Positions 45,482 through 57,002 of a stretch of 64,000 bases of DNA are shown here, in pieces. Source of the stretch: Cladobotryum mycophilum (Eukaryota > Ascomycota > Sordariomycetes > Hypocreales > Hypocreaceae); assembly GCA_036429605.1 (NCBI GenBank), contig CM071589.1, positions 2,480,001 through 2,544,000 on the forward strand, in the 5' to 3' direction. The number at the start of each line of letters is the position of its first letter. Within the stretch, counting starts at the first letter, position 1. The translations under genes and the position numbers were made by a program. The notes beneath the pieces were generated by a model. That model saw only the letters and a list, made by a program, of their open reading frames with translations. It ran no database searches and had not been told where the DNA came from.

Positions 45482-46967
45482 ATGAGCTCGTTTGGCGCAA
45501 AGCGCAAGGCGCGCGTCATCAAAGTCGACGATGATGAAGAAAATACAGACGGTTCGCCCCCAAGCACCGAGAGCGGTAGCTCAAAAGAAGGTAAGTCCTC
45601 TTATCGTGTCTGGCGACCATTTGCTGATTGGGATCAAAGACTGACCTAGGCGCGGTATAGAACCTGTAAAACCATCGTTCGGCTCAAAGTCAGGGCGAAA
45701 GCCATTTCGACAATCCGGGTTGCGTAAGGCGTTCAATCCCGCGGACGACGACGACGGTAAAGACGAATCAGCCAAAGACAACGAGGAAGGGGACGATGGG
45801 CCCGTGGTCGTTCGTCCGAATGCCAACCGATCCGGTTCGGTGAAACAGAAGAAGATACCCAAATCAAAACTCTCATTTGGAGGCGACGCCGGCGGAGCAG
45901 ATGATGGAGACGGAGAGAAGGTCAACACACCAAAGAAGGCACCTTTAGGACAAAGGATACCCGAGAACAGCGCTCTTAGACGGGGTATGGCTGCGAGAGG
46001 ACTTCCACTTCCAGTGCGATCATTTCAAGATGAGGACGACAGGCCAAAGTACAGCAAGGAATACTTGAACGAACTGCAGTCATCCACGCCGAATACCCCA
46101 CGAGACCTCTCGTCTCTTCCGGTCGACGATGGCGACGAAATGGACTTGGACCCATCAGAATTAGAGGGTGCTCTAATTGTCGACTCACCAGCACCGCCTC
46201 CCGCCCGAAACACCACACAAATCCTTACCGAAGCCGAGATCCGCGAAAAGAAGGAACGACGAGCACGGTTAGCGAAGGAACAGAACTTTCTTTCCGTTGA
46301 CGACGACGACGACAACGACGAAGACGATGATGGCCTTTCAGGGCGGAAAAAGAAGGACGATACACGGCTCGTCGCCGAGGACGAGGATCTTGGAGAGGGT
46401 TTTGATGAGTACGTCGAGGACGGCGGGCTATCCCTAGGCAAGCGGGCGGAAAAGGAACGACGGAAGCAGGACCGACGACAAATCGCCGAGCTCATCAACG
46501 CTGCAGAAGGTCACACATCAGACTCGTCATCCGACAGCGATGCCGAGAGGAGAATTGCGTACGAAACGGCGCAAACGCGCGCTGGTCTAGACGGCTTGAA
46601 AAAGCCTCGCAAAGATCCTTCCGAGCAACTTTTACAAGTGCCGCCCAAAATAACGCCGCTGCCAAACCTGTCGGAGTGTTTGGCGCAGTTACAACTTACC
46701 CTCAAGACGATGGAGGATGAGATCAAAGCCAAGAGCGCAACTGTAGCTTCGCTCACGCGCGAGAGAAATGATATCGTAACGAGAGAAGCAGAAGTCCAGG
46801 CATTTCTAAATGAGACTGGAAGGAAATATCAAGAAGCCATGGGACAAAAGGATGTGACGATGGATGGACTCACCAGCACAGGACCTGGTATCGAGTTGAC
46901 TAGCGAAAGAGGGTTAGAGAGCCTGGGCGCAACGCCGATGCAGAGGCCCGAGGAGAATATGGACTGA
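45482..46967 (+). CDS. NTR2: Nineteen complex-related protein 2 (NTR2), spliceosome disassembly
   Basis: Homologue of NTR2, which with NTR1 and the helicase Prp43 dismantles spent spliceosomes in the nucleus. Two exons, 45482-45590 and 45661-46967, code 471 residues; the 70-nt intron splits a Glu codon. The N-terminus MSSFGAKRKARVIKVDDDEE and the segment KPSFGSKSGRKPFRQSGLRK are basic and acidic in turn. The family-typical core lies near residues 130-220 (YSKEYLNELQSSTPNTPRDL) and 225-300 (LTEAEIREKKERRARLAKEQ). Long acidic runs and a C-terminal predicted coiled coil (LAQLQLTLKTMEDEIKAKSA) complete it. It is divergent from SmG, a functionally related neighbour. Confidence 0.85.
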
Positions 46968-47463
46968 TGTGATGTAAATTCCGTGTATAATTACTGCCTG
47001 CCTAGTACCAAGTGTATAATGTCAAAGAAGCCCACGGGCTACAGAATCAAGTATCTCCCACGAGTCCATTCCCTTCACTTTTATATACCACCAATAACAT
47101 CTATCAGATGCTCATCACCCATGCGCCGCTCACTTGTCTCCTTCCCATGCGATACCGCTAAAAGTGTAATTATGCAAGATAATGCAATGCATGGGTCTCA
47201 TAAACTCAATGCTCTCGGAACCTGTAGGGCCTCAAAATTCAACGGGCCCTTATCCAGGGGTCCCAGTTCCAGTCTGGGTATCAAAAGTCGAATCAAGGAT
47301 TAAACAATGCTAGGGTTCCTGCCATCATCGACTATATGCGCAGGCCGTGAGGTGCAAACTAGTTAAGCATCATATTATGCTTCTTTCGACTCATCGCTAA
47401 GAATAAACGAAGAGGAGGGGATAGAGTCGCAAGTGATATCGTCAACGATTATCCCCATGATAA
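46968..47463. other. Convergent 3' region NTR2 / P450
   Basis: About 500 nt between converging genes. A short open frame at 46983-47303 on the plus strand has no domain. Nothing else stands out. Confidence 0.45.
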
Positions 47464-49280
47464 TTAGGGGGTTCTCTTGGTCAATGTGACCCAAAAATCA
47501 GAGGCAAACAAGAAAATAGAAGCTTGCGTCTTGATCGGCGTCTCAGGGTTCACCAGTGAAAAGTCAAAGCGTCTAACGAGCTATTTGGCGATTACAGTCA
47601 GTGTCCAGAAATAGTTTGACAAGAAAGGAAGGCATGTAGCCTATGTGACGTACCTCAAAAACTGCCTTGTGCAACTCCATCAGTGCAATAGCCTTACCCA
47701 AGCATGAATATTTTCCGAAGCCGAAATGTGTATCTACGGCGTTGATCATGTTCTTTAGTTGCTCTCCTTCGGCATTCAGCCATCTATCAGGGCGGAACAC
47801 GTTGGCATCAGGTCCCCACACAGCTTTAGAGCGACCGACGCCATGAAAGCCTTGGCCGATTTCCACTCCTCCGGGTACAAAATAGCCATTGATTGTATCA
47901 CCCTCAGGTGGGACGGTTTTGAAACCAAGACCTCCGACTGGTGGCCACATGCGCAAGCCCTCGCGGATGACGGCTTGCAGGTAGGGCAGGGTTTGTGTTT
48001 CAGCCCATGTTATGGGATTGCTCACAGCGGCGGACGCTTGACGAACCTCATCGATCAAAGTGTTATAGGCAAGGGGAGAGGTGATGAGTGAAAGCAATGT
48101 CATACGCAAAGCATGAGCACTAGAGTTGGAACCAGCAATGCTTGTGAGTGTTAGGAAAAGTCACCTCTTTCATGAAATGGAGGCGAAAAGACTTACATGG
48201 AAAGAAAAACTTGTTGAATGAGATCTTGTTTAGACATGCCATTATCAATGTGCGCCTGCATCATGTCCTTAGCAGGTGGTGAGCTCGGATCTAGCCGCTG
48301 TTCAACATAATTCCTTGCAAAGCTTCAGTTTGGTCAGCTTCATTCACTCTGATGCTTTTTACAATTATAGAATCGCAAGGCAACATACCCCATCAAACGG
48401 CCGAAACCAACCTGATCCCCCTCTTTAGGTAGGAGCAATAGCAGTGGCCATGTATGGACAACTTGTGCTAGAGATGGCAACACGGAGACGACGTTCATCA
48501 TTGGCAGTGAAGTGGAGTTGATCTTGTTGTAGTTGTAGAGGTCTTCATCCTTGTCAAGGTATCCAAATGGCTGACCAAGTGAGACGTCGCCGATGGCATC
48601 CAAAGCAAAGAACTGCGTCTTCTCGGCCATGTCGAAGGGGCGAATATCGAATTTAGTAGAGACGTATTTGCGCTCAAGCAGATCAATGAAGCTCATAAGC
48701 TGGCGGTCCATGCCGGCCTCAAAGCTGTATCCTTCATTTGCCTTGCCAGCGAACTGGCTCAATCATTAGTCACCACCTGTATAGAAGAAACAGATATATG
48801 CCAACATACCCCAGGAGCCATCTGAGCGCGCATTTGTTTGTGCCTAGTAGGATCTCTCAAGGAAACAACATTGTCCACACCGGGGACAATCTTTCCACTG
48901 GCATAAAATTTGCCCTTGGAGTATCGACTCCTGACACTAGACATGTGTCGGAGCACATCTGGATCTGTAGATAGCAGTTGATTTGGGCCGATGCGAACCA
49001 GTGGACCTTTAGAGTAAAGTCAGCATGATGGAAGCGAGGCATATAAATCGGACACGTAAAGCCAGACTGATATGAATCACGTACCATATCGGTCGGCAGC
49101 CTCCTTTAATTCCTCATGATAACGGCCTCCAAGCGCACCAGAAAGCTGCCACCAAAGAGACCATCCTGCGCTTGGAGGACCTGGAATGTGTCGTAAGCGA
49201 TACCAGGTGTAAACTGGACGTATGATGAATACAAAGACAACGCCAGCGCACGCGCAAGTCAAGATACTCAAGTGCGCCAT
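47464..49280 (-). CDS. Cytochrome P450 monooxygenase (pisatin demethylase-like)
   Basis: ER-membrane P450. Six exons on the minus strand: 49280-49085, 49006-48810, 48753-48389, 48322-48197, 48140-47654 and 47580-47464, coding 495 residues. Helix anchor near residues 5-25 (SILTCACAGVVFVFIIRPVY) then HIPGPPSAGW. The I-helix reads IIAGSNSSAHALR (Asn and Ser in place of the common Asp and Thr). K-helix ExxR is in VIREGLRMWPP, PERF-like is FRPDRW, and the heme loop is FGFGKYSCLGKAIA. The RMWPPVGGLGF and VPPEGDTINGYFVPGG segments resemble the pisatin demethylase/benzoate-hydroxylase-like group. The start at 49280 (MAHLSI) lies at the hydrophobic anchor. It points away from NTR2 and lies upstream of a Baeyer-Villiger monooxygenase on the same strand. 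Confidence 0.93.
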
Positions 49281-51168
49281 CTTCCCCAACAATGGACAAC
49301 CAGAACGACACCGCACGGCAAGCCACAAAAGCGCGGGAAGCGTATCGGTAAAGGCTCAAGAGGGAATACCTTAATTATGGATGAAACTTCTTCATCAATG
49401 AAACGATGAGACCTCAGGTGCCAGATTTCCTCCATGTTACAAGGAGGGGCGCCTGGGGGTTTATGTAACTACTGCTCCGTACTTTGGTTCATCTTGGCTT
49501 AGTTCCCCATGACCTGAGCAAACCAAGGTACGGGTGAGAGTGAGCAGAGCGAGACAGAGATCCATGGGACCCTGTCTTGCTCAAATCAAGTAACCCCGTC
49601 CAAGCGATTGGCATGAGCTTTGCCAAATAAGAGCTGGCCCGCAAAGAGACTAAGCACAGAGGCGGGAGACCGGTCCGAGTGGCTAAAGGACGCATGATGC
49701 ATGAGAACCTCAGTGGATGATGTCGTTATCATCCAATGGCAAACCAAACACCGTCGCATAATACTCCGTACATCCGAGGTCAAAGTGGTCAAGTTGCATG
49801 AATGAAACCATTTGAGATGAAGGAGGTTGGAGGAGGAAAGAAAAACCAGCCTGGTTGAGCGCGGGATTGGTTCCATGTTGGTTTGGCATGATTCAGATCC
49901 ATGGATCCTTCCATTATTACTTGGGGACAAAAAGATTGAAGTCTTGGAACCTTGGAAGGCTGCAGGGACTCACCTGCCCCTAGAACCTTGGTAAGTGGCT
50001 CCACACCAACTGCTCATTAGACCAGGGGCTTGAACCACTAAAGACCACCACCACGGCAGCGGTGCTTCCACTGCATGCACTATAAGGGCATTAATGAATT
50101 CGTGCCTCAGAGAGGGGCCAAGGTTCGATGAATCTTTCTTCAGCACAACTTACGACCAGCATCTACCAATATCTCGTATCAATTTATTGAATCTGACGAT
50201 ACCAATATATTACCGCTAGGAACCAAAATCACATCATATTTGCATGCTCCATCTCTCTTCAACACACAACACTCCATTACAAATACCAGCAAGTAAAAGT
50301 CTTCATACCATGGATGCAAGCCCCTTGCGCATGGGTCACCCACAGTTCCCATCCATGTCAGACGGGAAATTGCTACATCGAGAGAAAGATGCCGATTACT
50401 TGTTGTTGGTTCTTGCGTTTCCGATAATGGGGATGCGGCTGCTCCCGACTCCGACAGCATGGGTCATGGAGATCCAAAGTCAGGCAGCGCAGCATCAGCC
50501 CCAAGAACCCCGAGGCTTTGGTGTTGTTGGCTCTGACATGCAATTGTGAGTAAAGTGTCGCTGTAACCTATCGACCTCAGCTCTTAGAGTGTGTACATGC
50601 GCTTTGCAGATACTGCTTTGGCACCAGTGGAATTACAGTAGAGACTGATTGTTTCATTTGCATTCTCACGCCCGCTCAGCGTCGTTCACCGGCCGCTGTT
50701 TTAGACTCACTAAGAGGAGCTAAAGATTAACATCCCGTCTGAGATGCCCGTCAACGTACCTTGTCACCAACTTGACTCTTGTGATGATCGCGTGGCGCGG
50801 CAACTTCCTCAGCATGGCTTGGCGTCGGGCGTCGAGATCACGGTAATGAGCCACGACGTTAAGACTAACAGTAGTGTCTAGCAACTGGCGAATTTACTTG
50901 TACACGGGCAACTATTGCAACTTGGAACACTCCGAAGCCTCTGGCAGAGCAACCGGCATGACGCCTGTCTGTCAAGGTTGTCATGATCAGACTTTCAAGC
51001 CTATGAGCAACATGATTCCACATGAACCATGATACCAACTCCACTGCGGTGTACTACAAATTCGCATTTTAATTATAAGCAAAAAAACAAAATCCACCCT
51101 CCCAAATATCCATCCAATATCAACCTTTTCACTGTTCTGTATCCTTTCTAGAGTCTACTGTGAGCCAT
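49281..51168. other. Long gene-poor stretch between P450 and BVMO
   Basis: About 1.9 kb. An ATACTCCGTA variant of the recurring motif is at 49761-49770. Frames up to about 114 residues occur on both strands without domains or matching splice sites. No RNA gene found by eye; a GGTCCGAGTGGCTAA string near 49673 resembles a tRNA D-arm but has no T-arm downstream. Confidence 0.4.
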
Positions 51169-52659
51169 CTAGTTCATCTTTTTAGAGCCATGTCCTCCGT
51201 ATAGCAAACCGTCCTTAACACTCCCAAAAAACAACGCCCAGGTATCGACTAAAAGGCTCTGCCTTCCGTAAAACGGAGCCTTGCCGGTTGCCAGTGGTAA
51301 TCGATCCAATGCCTTCACGAGATAGTTGCTGTTGGCCCTAACAGGAGACCTGTGGGGTATAATCTTTTCTCTCTCGATTACCGGAATGACGGATGCGGCT
51401 CCCTCTAACTCCATCTGCTTTATCACTCTGATGATCATATTAATCATAGAATCAACGCCAGGCGTCCATGATGTGGTCACATAACCAATGAGAAATGAAA
51501 AGTTCGGCAGTCCCTCGATAAGACAGCCTCTCCATGAGTATTGTTTTCCAAAGTTAAGCGGCTTTCCATCCACTTTTGGCGCGAGGCCGTCAAAGAGCTG
51601 GAGATGCATACCAGTGGCGGTGATGATGATGTCTGTCTCCAGCTTGCGACCAGACTTGAGCAATATACCATCCTCTGTCACCGTCTCGATAATGTCTGTT
51701 ACAATCTCACAATTGTCTCGCTCCAAGGCCTTGAAGAATTCTCCGTCGGGTGTCATGCATAATCTCTGCTGAATAGGTCCATATCGGGGATTAAAGTGCA
51801 CAGAGACATCCACGTGCTTTGGGACTTCCTGCTTCGTCTGCCAGGTCAAAAGCCATTTACCAAATCGAGGAGCCGCCAAAAAGAATTCGGTCATGATAAC
51901 CTCGTGTGAAATATCGAGACACCGAGTTATTCCGTGCACCCATGATAACGGCAGAATCAAGCTCAGAAACCATTCGAGGGAAGAAGTTCGCGGTATGGAA
52001 ACCACATATGAAGGACTTCGCTGAAGCATCGTGATTGACTTGCTCTTTCCAGCCATTTCCGGCAAAAGTGTATACGCAGTTGCACCACTGCCAATGATGG
52101 TCACTCGCTGGTTGTTGTAGTCGAGATCCTCAGGCCACCACTGAGGGTGCACTACTTTTCCAGCAAAATTTTCAATGCCAGGGATGGGACTGTCGAGCGC
52201 TTTTTCATACGAGTAGTAGCCTGTACATCCAATGATAAAATTGGCGTCGTAGATTTTCTTGTGTCCATCGGCATCCACTTCGAGTCTCCACGTTTGCCTC
52301 TCGCTGCTCCATTCTGCACCCTCAACACGATGTCGGAACAGTATCTTGTCGAATGTGCCATCTGCTTGAGCAGCCTCTGTCACATATTCGACAATTTCTG
52401 GGCCAGAGCCAATCAGGTGCGCATGTTTCCATGGATGCCAGGAGAATCCGAAGGCGCGCAATGAAGAGTCACTTCGTAGGCCAGGGTACTTCCAGAAAGA
52501 CCAAGTACCGCCAATGACTGACCTGGCTTCAAGGATGGTGAGCTTCCGGTGAGGAAGTTGCTCCCTGACGCGATGAGCAGCATTGATTCCGCTTATGCCT
52601 GCGCCGATGATTAGGATATCATGAACCTCATCTGGTATATCCATGTCTAAATTTGTCAT
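51169..52659 (-). CDS. Flavin-dependent Baeyer-Villiger monooxygenase
   Basis: Class B flavoprotein that inserts oxygen next to a ketone, using FAD and NADPH. Intronless, 496 residues from the ATG at 52659. The FAD Rossmann motif is DILIIGAGISGINAAH near residue 15. The diagnostic BVMO fingerprint FxGxxxHxxxWP is present exactly as FAGKVVHPQWWP. A second dinucleotide motif is VTIIGSGATAYTLLPEM, and the late IITATG block is present. An in-frame ATG at 52869 would add 70 residues with a hydrophobic stretch (CFLGWFLFLGCALL), so an N-terminal anchor is possible, but the start at MTNLDMD fits the family better. The neighbouring P450 is on the same strand; together they could form a small oxidative module, or late tailoring steps of the PKS cluster 10 kb away. 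Both ideas are inference. Confidence 0.92.
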   Translation of the reverse strand: MTNLDMDIPDEVHDILIIGAGISGINAAHRVREQLPHRKLTILEARSVIGGTWSFWKYPGLRSDSSLRAFGFSWHPWKHAHLIGSGPEIVEYVTEAAQADGTFDKILFRHRVEGAEWSSERQTWRLEVDADGHKKIYDANFIIGCTGYYSYEKALDSPIPGIENFAGKVVHPQWWPEDLDYNNQRVTIIGSGATAYTLLPEMAGKSKSITMLQRSPSYVVSIPRTSSLEWFLSLILPLSWVHGITRCLDISHEVIMTEFFLAAPRFGKWLLTWQTKQEVPKHVDVSVHFNPRYGPIQQRLCMTPDGEFFKALERDNCEIVTDIIETVTEDGILLKSGRKLETDIIITATGMHLQLFDGLAPKVDGKPLNFGKQYSWRGCLIEGLPNFSFLIGYVTTSWTPGVDSMINMIIRVIKQMELEGAASVIPVIEREKIIPHRSPVRANSNYLVKALDRLPLATGKAPFYGRQSLLVDTWALFFGSVKDGLLYGGHGSKKMN

Positions 52660-53897
52660 CTTGATTGGGTAGCCAAGGCAGGTGTTGTGGCAGGAGGATG
52701 TAGATGTAGATGGAGGATAGAAGCTGCACGGATATCCCGGGCGACGTGGGGGTATCTTTGTTGTGACTAGTCGTACTAAGGTAATAGCCGGGTGTGTTAG
52801 AAGGGCGCATCCAAGAAAAAGAAACCACCCTAAGAAGCACTGATGTCTCCCCTTGGACTTGTATGCCACTATCGATCCCTCTTGATGTATTGAAATTTAT
52901 TACATATTCAGCATCAGAAGACCCAGAGAGGTCGGGGTTGTGCCAATCCCAAGGTATCAGATAATCCGATGCATGTATCATCACAATAAGATCAAAGTGA
53001 ACCCCTGCACCTACACTTCAAAACATGTACGCAGCTAACTCTTTTCGGATACTCATCATGTCTCATCGAACTTGTATATGGGAATCTAGATGATGCATAA
53101 TATTTGTCAAGGCTTCAATCGCGTACCTACTTGTATCTGTGCCGAGTTTCTCCTGAATCTAATCTCATAATAATTCTCAAATTGAAGTAACCTCGTTGGC
53201 TAAGTAGATAATATGTAACTACTAGATAGTGAGTCGACTTGACAAGATGACAGATTCGACTCTAGTATGTAGTGAAAACCTTGGGGTATTCGTGATCATA
53301 CTTTAGTAACTGAAATCATGACTGAATTTTCTTTTTCACTATTGCTTTCTGATGGCAGGATGAAAATAGACCCATCTTTCTACGATACTGAGTGTCATTA
53401 GGCACATGTGTAGGGTAGCGCACTAGGTGAGTGTCTACCTGCGATGCATTTTTAGTCAGGTACCTAGGTACCTGTAGATCGATTAGCTCTGAGCGAAGAG
53501 GTGGGGGATGATTTCTTCCCTCATTAGAATTTGTAACATCGATATCTCTTTGTATGCTGGCTCTTAAAGAACCCGATGAGGGCTTTTTCTCTTCCTTGTA
53601 ATATCTACTTGTCAATGACCTCTTCGCACCCGCGATTACACTCCCTTGTCCATGTACTTTTCATCTCTAAAAGACCCCTCATCGTCAGCCTTGCATCTTT
53701 GAGCTCCACACCAGCTCTAGCCTATGAGAAGACCAGAAGTGGGGTCAAAACATCCCGCATCGAAACACCTAGAAGGCACCGTTTTATTCCCCCACATGCT
53801 CTTTGATCTCTTTAATCTTCCAACTGAGCCAACCCTTTTTTCTTTTCTTTCAGCACTGTAAACATTCAGATTTGATACCCCCCAAAAGTTATTCATC
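52660..53897. other. Divergent intergenic region BVMO / STI1
   Basis: About 1.2 kb, AT-rich, between divergent genes. Short frames lack domains. Close to STI1 a T-rich stretch at about 53836-53848 lies in its leader. I could not identify heat-shock elements with confidence. Confidence 0.45.
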
Positions 53898-55873
53898 ATG
53901 GCTTCAGCAGACGAGCTCAAAGCTCTAGGCAACAAGGCTATTGCCGAAAAGAATTTCGACGAGGCTATGTACGTCCCACCATCGTCACCCCACTTTGATC
54001 AGTTTTGAACTCTTGGTGTTTTGACTCCTTGTATACATGCGACCCAAGCTAACGTCCTTTTCTCTTTGTTTTTATGCGTACAGCGACAAGTTCACACAAG
54101 CCATTGCTATTCAGCCTGAAAACCACATTCTTTACTCCAACCGTTCTGCCGCCTACGCCTCCAAGAAGGATTGGGACAATGCCCTGAACGACGCCGAGAA
54201 GACAACTGAGATCAAGCCCGACTGGGCCAAGGGCTGGGGCCGCAAAGGTGCTGCTTTGCATGGAAAGGGAGACTTGCTGGGCGCAAACGACGCCTACACC
54301 GAGGGCTTGAAGCATGACTCCGCCAATGCCCAGCTCAAGAGCGGCTTAGCCTCTGTCGAGAAGGCCATGCAGAATGAAGCCGGTACGTTCCGAACGATGC
54401 TGGATATGTGGAACCAGTTTTTGACTAATATTCGCAGGCGGTTTCGGAGCTGACCCGTCTGGTGGACTGGGCAATATGTTCAAGGATCCTGGCTTGATTC
54501 AGAAGCTTGCATCTAACCCCAAGACCAGCGCATACTTGGCAGATCCCTCCTTTATGGTCAAGTTGCAGCAGATCCAGCAGAATCCCCTCAACTCACAGGA
54601 CCTCTTCTCCGACCCCCGAATGATTCAAGTCCTTGGTGTCTTGATGGGCGTCGACATGGAGGTTCGAGACAGCGCCCCCCGGGTGCCGAGACTTATGATG
54701 TCCCCATGACAGATGCACCAAGCCAGGAGAAGAAGTCAGAATCACCCAGGAAGGAGCCATCACCCGAGCCAGAGCCTGAAGTTGACGAAGAGGCCTTGGA
54801 AAAGAAGAAGAAAAAGGAGGAGGCAGATAAGGAGAAAGCCCTTGGTACCGAGAACTACAAGAAGCGCCAATTTGATGAGGCTATCCAACACTATAGCAAG
54901 GCATGGGAGCTTTTCCAGGATATTACCTACCTCAACAACCTTGGAGCTGCTTATTACGAGAAGGGAGAGTACGAAAAGTGTGTTGAGGCGTGCACAAAGG
55001 CAATTGAAGAGGGTCGACTCATCTACGCCGATTTCAAGCTCATTGCAAAGAGTTATGCTCGCATTGGTTCCGCTTATGAAAAGCTTGGAGACCTGGCCAA
55101 GGCTGTCGAGCACTTCAACAAATCTCTCACGGAACACCGAACCCCCGATGTCCTGAACAAGTTGCGTGTGGCCGAGAGAAAGAAGGCTGAGTCTACCAAG
55201 AAGGCTTACATTGACCCTGCCAAGGCTGAAGAGGCTCGCGAAGAGGGTAACAAGAAGTTCAAGGATATGGATTTCCCCGGAGCCGTTGCTGCGTATTCGG
55301 AGATGATTAAGCGAGCACCGGAAGACCCTCGTGGTTACAGCAACCGTGCCGCTGCCTTTGTCAAGCTGTTCGAATTCCCAAGTGCATTGGACGACTGCAA
55401 TACCGCCATCAAACTGGACTCAACCTTTATCAGGGCTTTCATCCGCAAGGCTCAAGCTTTCTTTGGCATGCGCAAATACTCAGAATGTGTGGACACCTGC
55501 GATGAAGCTCTCCAGGTGGACTTGGAGCACCACAAGAGTGCCAATGCTCGTGAGATTGAGCAGCAGCAACAGAAGGCTTTCTCTGCCATGTACTCGGCTA
55601 GGGAGAACGAGACAGAGGAGCAGACCCGACAGAGATTGGCGCAAGACCCAGAAGTAAGTTTGATGGCCCCTGATCTGACTGATGCTAGGTTATGATGGTT
55701 GCTAACGTGTTTAATTCTAGATCATGAGTATGATGCAAGACCCCGTTATGCAGTCCATTCTCCAGCAGGCGCAATCAGACCCCAAGGCTCTGCAAGAACA
55801 CATGAGAAACCCCGGTGTGCGATCCAAGATCCAGAAGCTGATAGCTGCTGGTGTTATCCGTGTTGGACGCTAA
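53898..55873 (+). CDS. STI1: Hsp70/Hsp90 organising co-chaperone STI1 (one frame break)
   Basis: Cytosolic adaptor that hands client proteins from Hsp70 to Hsp90. Four exons: 53898-53968, 54084-54382, 54438-55653 and 55721-55873. TPR1 covers about residues 2-110 (LKALGNKAIAEKNFDEAIDK), DP1 about 135-195 (DPSFMVKLQQIQQNPLNSQD), then a charged linker, TPR2A from about 250, TPR2B from about 390 (AREEGNKKFKDMDFPGAVAA) and DP2 at the end (IMSMMQDPVMQSILQQA). The two TPR clusters carry the usual Lys/Asn clamp-type residues. As written, the frame stops at 54709, and a second frame starting near 54706 holds the rest. One missing C in the C6 run at 54675-54680 explains it and gives 579 residues, the normal STI1 length. 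STI1 is strongly conserved, so this is almost certainly a sequence error. Confidence 0.95.
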
Positions 55874-56108
55874 GAATGGGAGATCTGTTGGTGTTGTGTA
55901 AATTGCTGATGTGGAAACTTCTTAAATAATAATGAGACCATGAATATTTCAGCTATTTCTTTTCCCGTGGGATACTATCAACTGCTTTAGGGTCTAGGCA
56001 ACTCAGTGAACTCGCCATTATGCTTGTGGTGCCTCTTGTACCTGACATCAGGTGCTTGGTAGTGGCTGTGCTAGAGATTTATATGTAATATTTCCAACAA
56101 GGACTTTC

Positions 56109-56226
56109 ACATACGACCACAGCCACCAGAAAGATCAGGATCCCGTCCGATCTCCTAGGATAACCTGGTGAGCGCTGGATTAGTAGCTGGGTCGGTGACG
56201 ACCAGCGAACCCCTGGTGTTGTATGT
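56109..56226 (+). rRNA. 5S rRNA gene, divergent copy (possibly pseudogene)
   Basis: About 118 nt matching the fungal 5S rRNA layout: it begins ACATACGACC and ends GTTGTATGT, which pair as helix I. The internal conserved blocks are present: TCCCGTCCGATCT near 56140 and TAGTAGCTGGGTCGGTGACG near 56190, followed by ACCAGCGAA. A TTTT then TTTTT tract at about 56228-56237 can serve as RNA polymerase III terminator. Single dispersed 5S genes are normal in Neurospora and many Sordariomycetes. The arm before the second conserved block differs from the common fungal form, and part of helix IV pairs poorly (GCTGG against CCCCTGG), so this may be a variant type or a decaying copy. It lies between STI1 and the ZIP transporter. 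Confidence 0.85.
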
Positions 56227-57002
56227 ATTTTCTTTTTGCTTCGATTGATTTCTGGAATCTTTGTGCTGGCGGGTCCTTGAACTCTCTCCATCGGCGAGGA
56301 TGAGGATGGGAAATGTTATGCATGGTGCGCTTCTTAAACCTTGCTCTGCTCATAGTGATTCTGAACCCTGTAGATTGAAGTGATGTGCAAATGGATAAAT
56401 TAATTCATATATATTAATTAAAGTTGCAGGATAGACAACTTCTCAGTTGTTATGGAGTACCTGGGGGAGTCATCAGCTAGAGATGAGGTCTCTGGGGCAG
56501 CTACTTTAAGAGTGCATCCAACGGCCGCTAATCTCTTGAATGCTGCAACGGCTTTGCGTCATGATCTAGACATTGCCATTATTGAATGTTGAGTTGTGAA
56601 TCAAATCGTCATCATTGATGAGTAAGGATAAATAAAAATAAAATCGAGAAATTGAGAATTTAATATCAGATTACTGCTTGGTTTACTCTCATTCTATATT
56701 CATTTGGACAATATTAAGCCATGGCTGCATGGCTGCACTCTTGAGTGATTGCAGCACGTTGAAACGATTAGTCTAGCAGCTTAATTACAGCGTCCTGTTG
56801 GTTAGGACGCGTCCACTACCTTTCCACCCGAAGATTAGGCGCAGCGGGCCGGATCTCCCCTTAAACTTAGCAGCAGCCAGTGCCAAATTATTGTGACAAC
56901 CCATACATACGTGTGTTCAATGGAACGTCCTGATCTAAGCCCCTGGATCGTTGATTTCCATCCCTTGTCAACCCATCGCAGGTTGACTGTCAAAATATCA
57001 GA
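56227..57002. other. Intergenic region 5S to ZIP transporter
   Basis: About 780 nt, AT-rich at 56390-56700. No gene. A GTTGGTTAGGACGCGTCC string near 56797 resembles part of a tRNA but lacks the other arms. Confidence 0.4.

Noticed and set aside
49670..49720. tRNA-like string GGTCCGAGTGGCTAAAGGA
   Set aside because: Resembles a D-arm only; no T-arm GGTTCRANNCC or acceptor pairing follows.
56797..56830. tRNA-like string GTTGGTTAGGACGCGTCC
   Set aside because: No anticodon arm, T-arm or acceptor stem can be drawn around it.
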